Shown piece by piece: positions 62,813 to 64,000 of a DNA stretch of 64,000 nucleotides. Origin of the DNA: Atherinomorus stipes (Eukaryota > Chordata > Actinopteri > Atheriniformes > Atherinidae); contig JALJCO010013448.1 in the NCBI GenBank assembly GCA_023101725.1, positions 310,001 to 374,000 on the forward strand, read 5' to 3'. Each line of letters starts with the position of its first letter. Within the stretch, counting starts at the first letter, position 1. A program made the position numbers and the translations under genes. The notes beneath the pieces were generated by a model, which saw only the letters and a program-made list of their open reading frames with translations, had not been told where the DNA came from and did not search any database.

Positions 62813-64000
62813 AGTAAACGTCACCCTGGAACTACTTTTTACAGACGTGTTACTACACGATGGTAAACATCACCCTGGAACTACTTTTTACAGACGTGTG
62901 ACTACACGATGGTAACAACACCCTGGAACTACTTTTTACAGACGTGTTCCTACACGATGGTAAACATCACCCTGGAACTACTTTTTACAGACGTGTTACT
63001 ACACGATGGTAATCATCACCCTGGAACTACTTTTTACAGACGTGTGACTACACGATGGTAACAACACCCTGGAACTACTTTTTACAGACGTGTTACTACA
63101 CGATGGTAAACATCACCCTGGAACTACTTTTTACAGACGTGTGACTACACGATGGTAACAACACCCTGGAACTACTTTTTACAGACGTGTGACTACACGA
63201 TGGTAATCATCACCCTGGAACTACTTTTTACAGACGTGTGACTACACGATGGTAACAACACCCTGGAACTACTTTTTACAGACGTGTTACTACACGATGG
63301 TAAACATCACCCTGGAACTACTTTTTACAGACGTGTTACTACACGATGGTAAACATCACCCTGGAACTACTTTTTACAGACGTGTGACTACACGATGGTA
63401 ACAACACCCTGGAGCTACTTTTTACAGACGTGTTACTACACGATGGTAATCATCACCCTGGAACTACTTTTTACAGACGTGTTACTACACGATGGTAATC
63501 ATCACCCTGGAACTACTTTTTACAGACGTGTGACTACACGATGGTAACATCACCCTGGAACTACTTTTTACAGACGTGTTACTACACGATGGTAAACATC
63601 ACCCTGGAACTACTTTTTACAGACGTGTTACTACACGATGGTTAACGTCACCCTGGAACTACTTTTTACAGACGTGTTACTACACGATGGTAAACGTCAC
63701 CCTGGAACTACTTTTTACAGACGTGTTACTACACGATGGTAAACGTCACCCTGGAACTACTTTTTACAGACGTGTTACTACACGATGGTAAACGTCACCC
63801 TGGAACTACTTTTTACAGACGTGTTACTACACGATGGTAAACGTCACCCTGGAACTACTTTTTACAGACGTGTTACTACACGATGGTTAACATCACCCTG
63901 GAACTACTTTTTACAGACGTGTTACTACACGATGGTAATCATCACCCTGGAACTACTTTTTACAGACGTGTTACTACACGATGGTTAACGTCACCCTGGA
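62813..64000 (+). repeat. 48/49-bp minisatellite, runs off the window (about 24 units)
   Basis: The unit is ACGTGTTACTACACGATGGT, then AAACATCACCCTGGAACTAC, then TTTTTACAG. The 48-bp version reads TAACAACACCC. Variants GTGTGACT, TAATCATC and TTAACGTC intermix; the AAACGTCACC version (with CpG) is concentrated to the right of 63640. Each unit contains a TTTTTACAG acceptor-like word followed 18 nt later by a GTAA donor-like word. The array continues past 64000. Confidence 0.97.

Overview
The window reads as vertebrate, almost certainly teleost fish, nuclear DNA. The evidence is a decayed Tc1-like transposon, several hAT-type miniature elements with exact 8-bp target duplications, a fragment of a fish-type LINE reverse transcriptase tail, a THAP-domain element, long (CA)n and (TA)n tracts and very abundant minisatellites. 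No host protein-coding gene can be named. The only recognisable coding sequences belong to mobile elements. Three short open frames (about 2.3, 21.1 and 57.3 kb) are kept only as low-confidence exon candidates. No rRNA, tRNA or CRISPR was seen.

Layout. 0-10 kb: repeat fragments, a 21-bp array, a 50-bp array (3.66-5.07 kb), (CA)n, and a hAT-type miniature element at 6.6-7.05 kb. 10-21 kb: about four tandem copies of a ~410-bp element-derived unit, a degraded Tc1-like fragment, a 3-kb array of 29-bp units with higher-order structure, a TTAA-flanked element (18.36-18.90 kb), and a CACGTG-rich array (19.2-20.3 kb). 21-37 kb: unique sequence alternating with two copies (22.7 and 34.5 kb) of one dispersed element that carries an internal 21-bp array, and a LINE fragment split by a THAP element that folds back on itself (28.36-29.50 kb). 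37-50 kb: seven more arrays with 23-, 25-, 10-, 23-, 10-, 25- and 25-bp units. 50-64 kb: a 34-bp array, a Tc1-like transposon split by a hAT-type element (53.5-56.1 kb), further miniature elements including one nested in another (60.1-61.0 kb), and a 48/49-bp array running off the right edge.

By my count about 16 kb is short-unit minisatellite, and about 22 kb (a third of the window) is tandem repeat if units of 100-500 bp are included. Long apparent open frames over these arrays are artefacts of repeat units without stop codons. Between the arrays lie stretches of unique, homeodomain/POU-motif-rich sequence (for example 24.2, 26.7, 41.3 and 50.0-50.7 kb) that look like candidate conserved non-coding elements. 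The whole is best described as a gene-poor intergenic or very long intronic region.

The strongest unusual items are the THAP foldback element with its perfect 18-bp terminal repeats and apparent 4-bp TTGA duplication, the dispersed element that carries its own expandable minisatellite, the higher-order structure of the 29-bp and 21-bp arrays, and the nested transposons.
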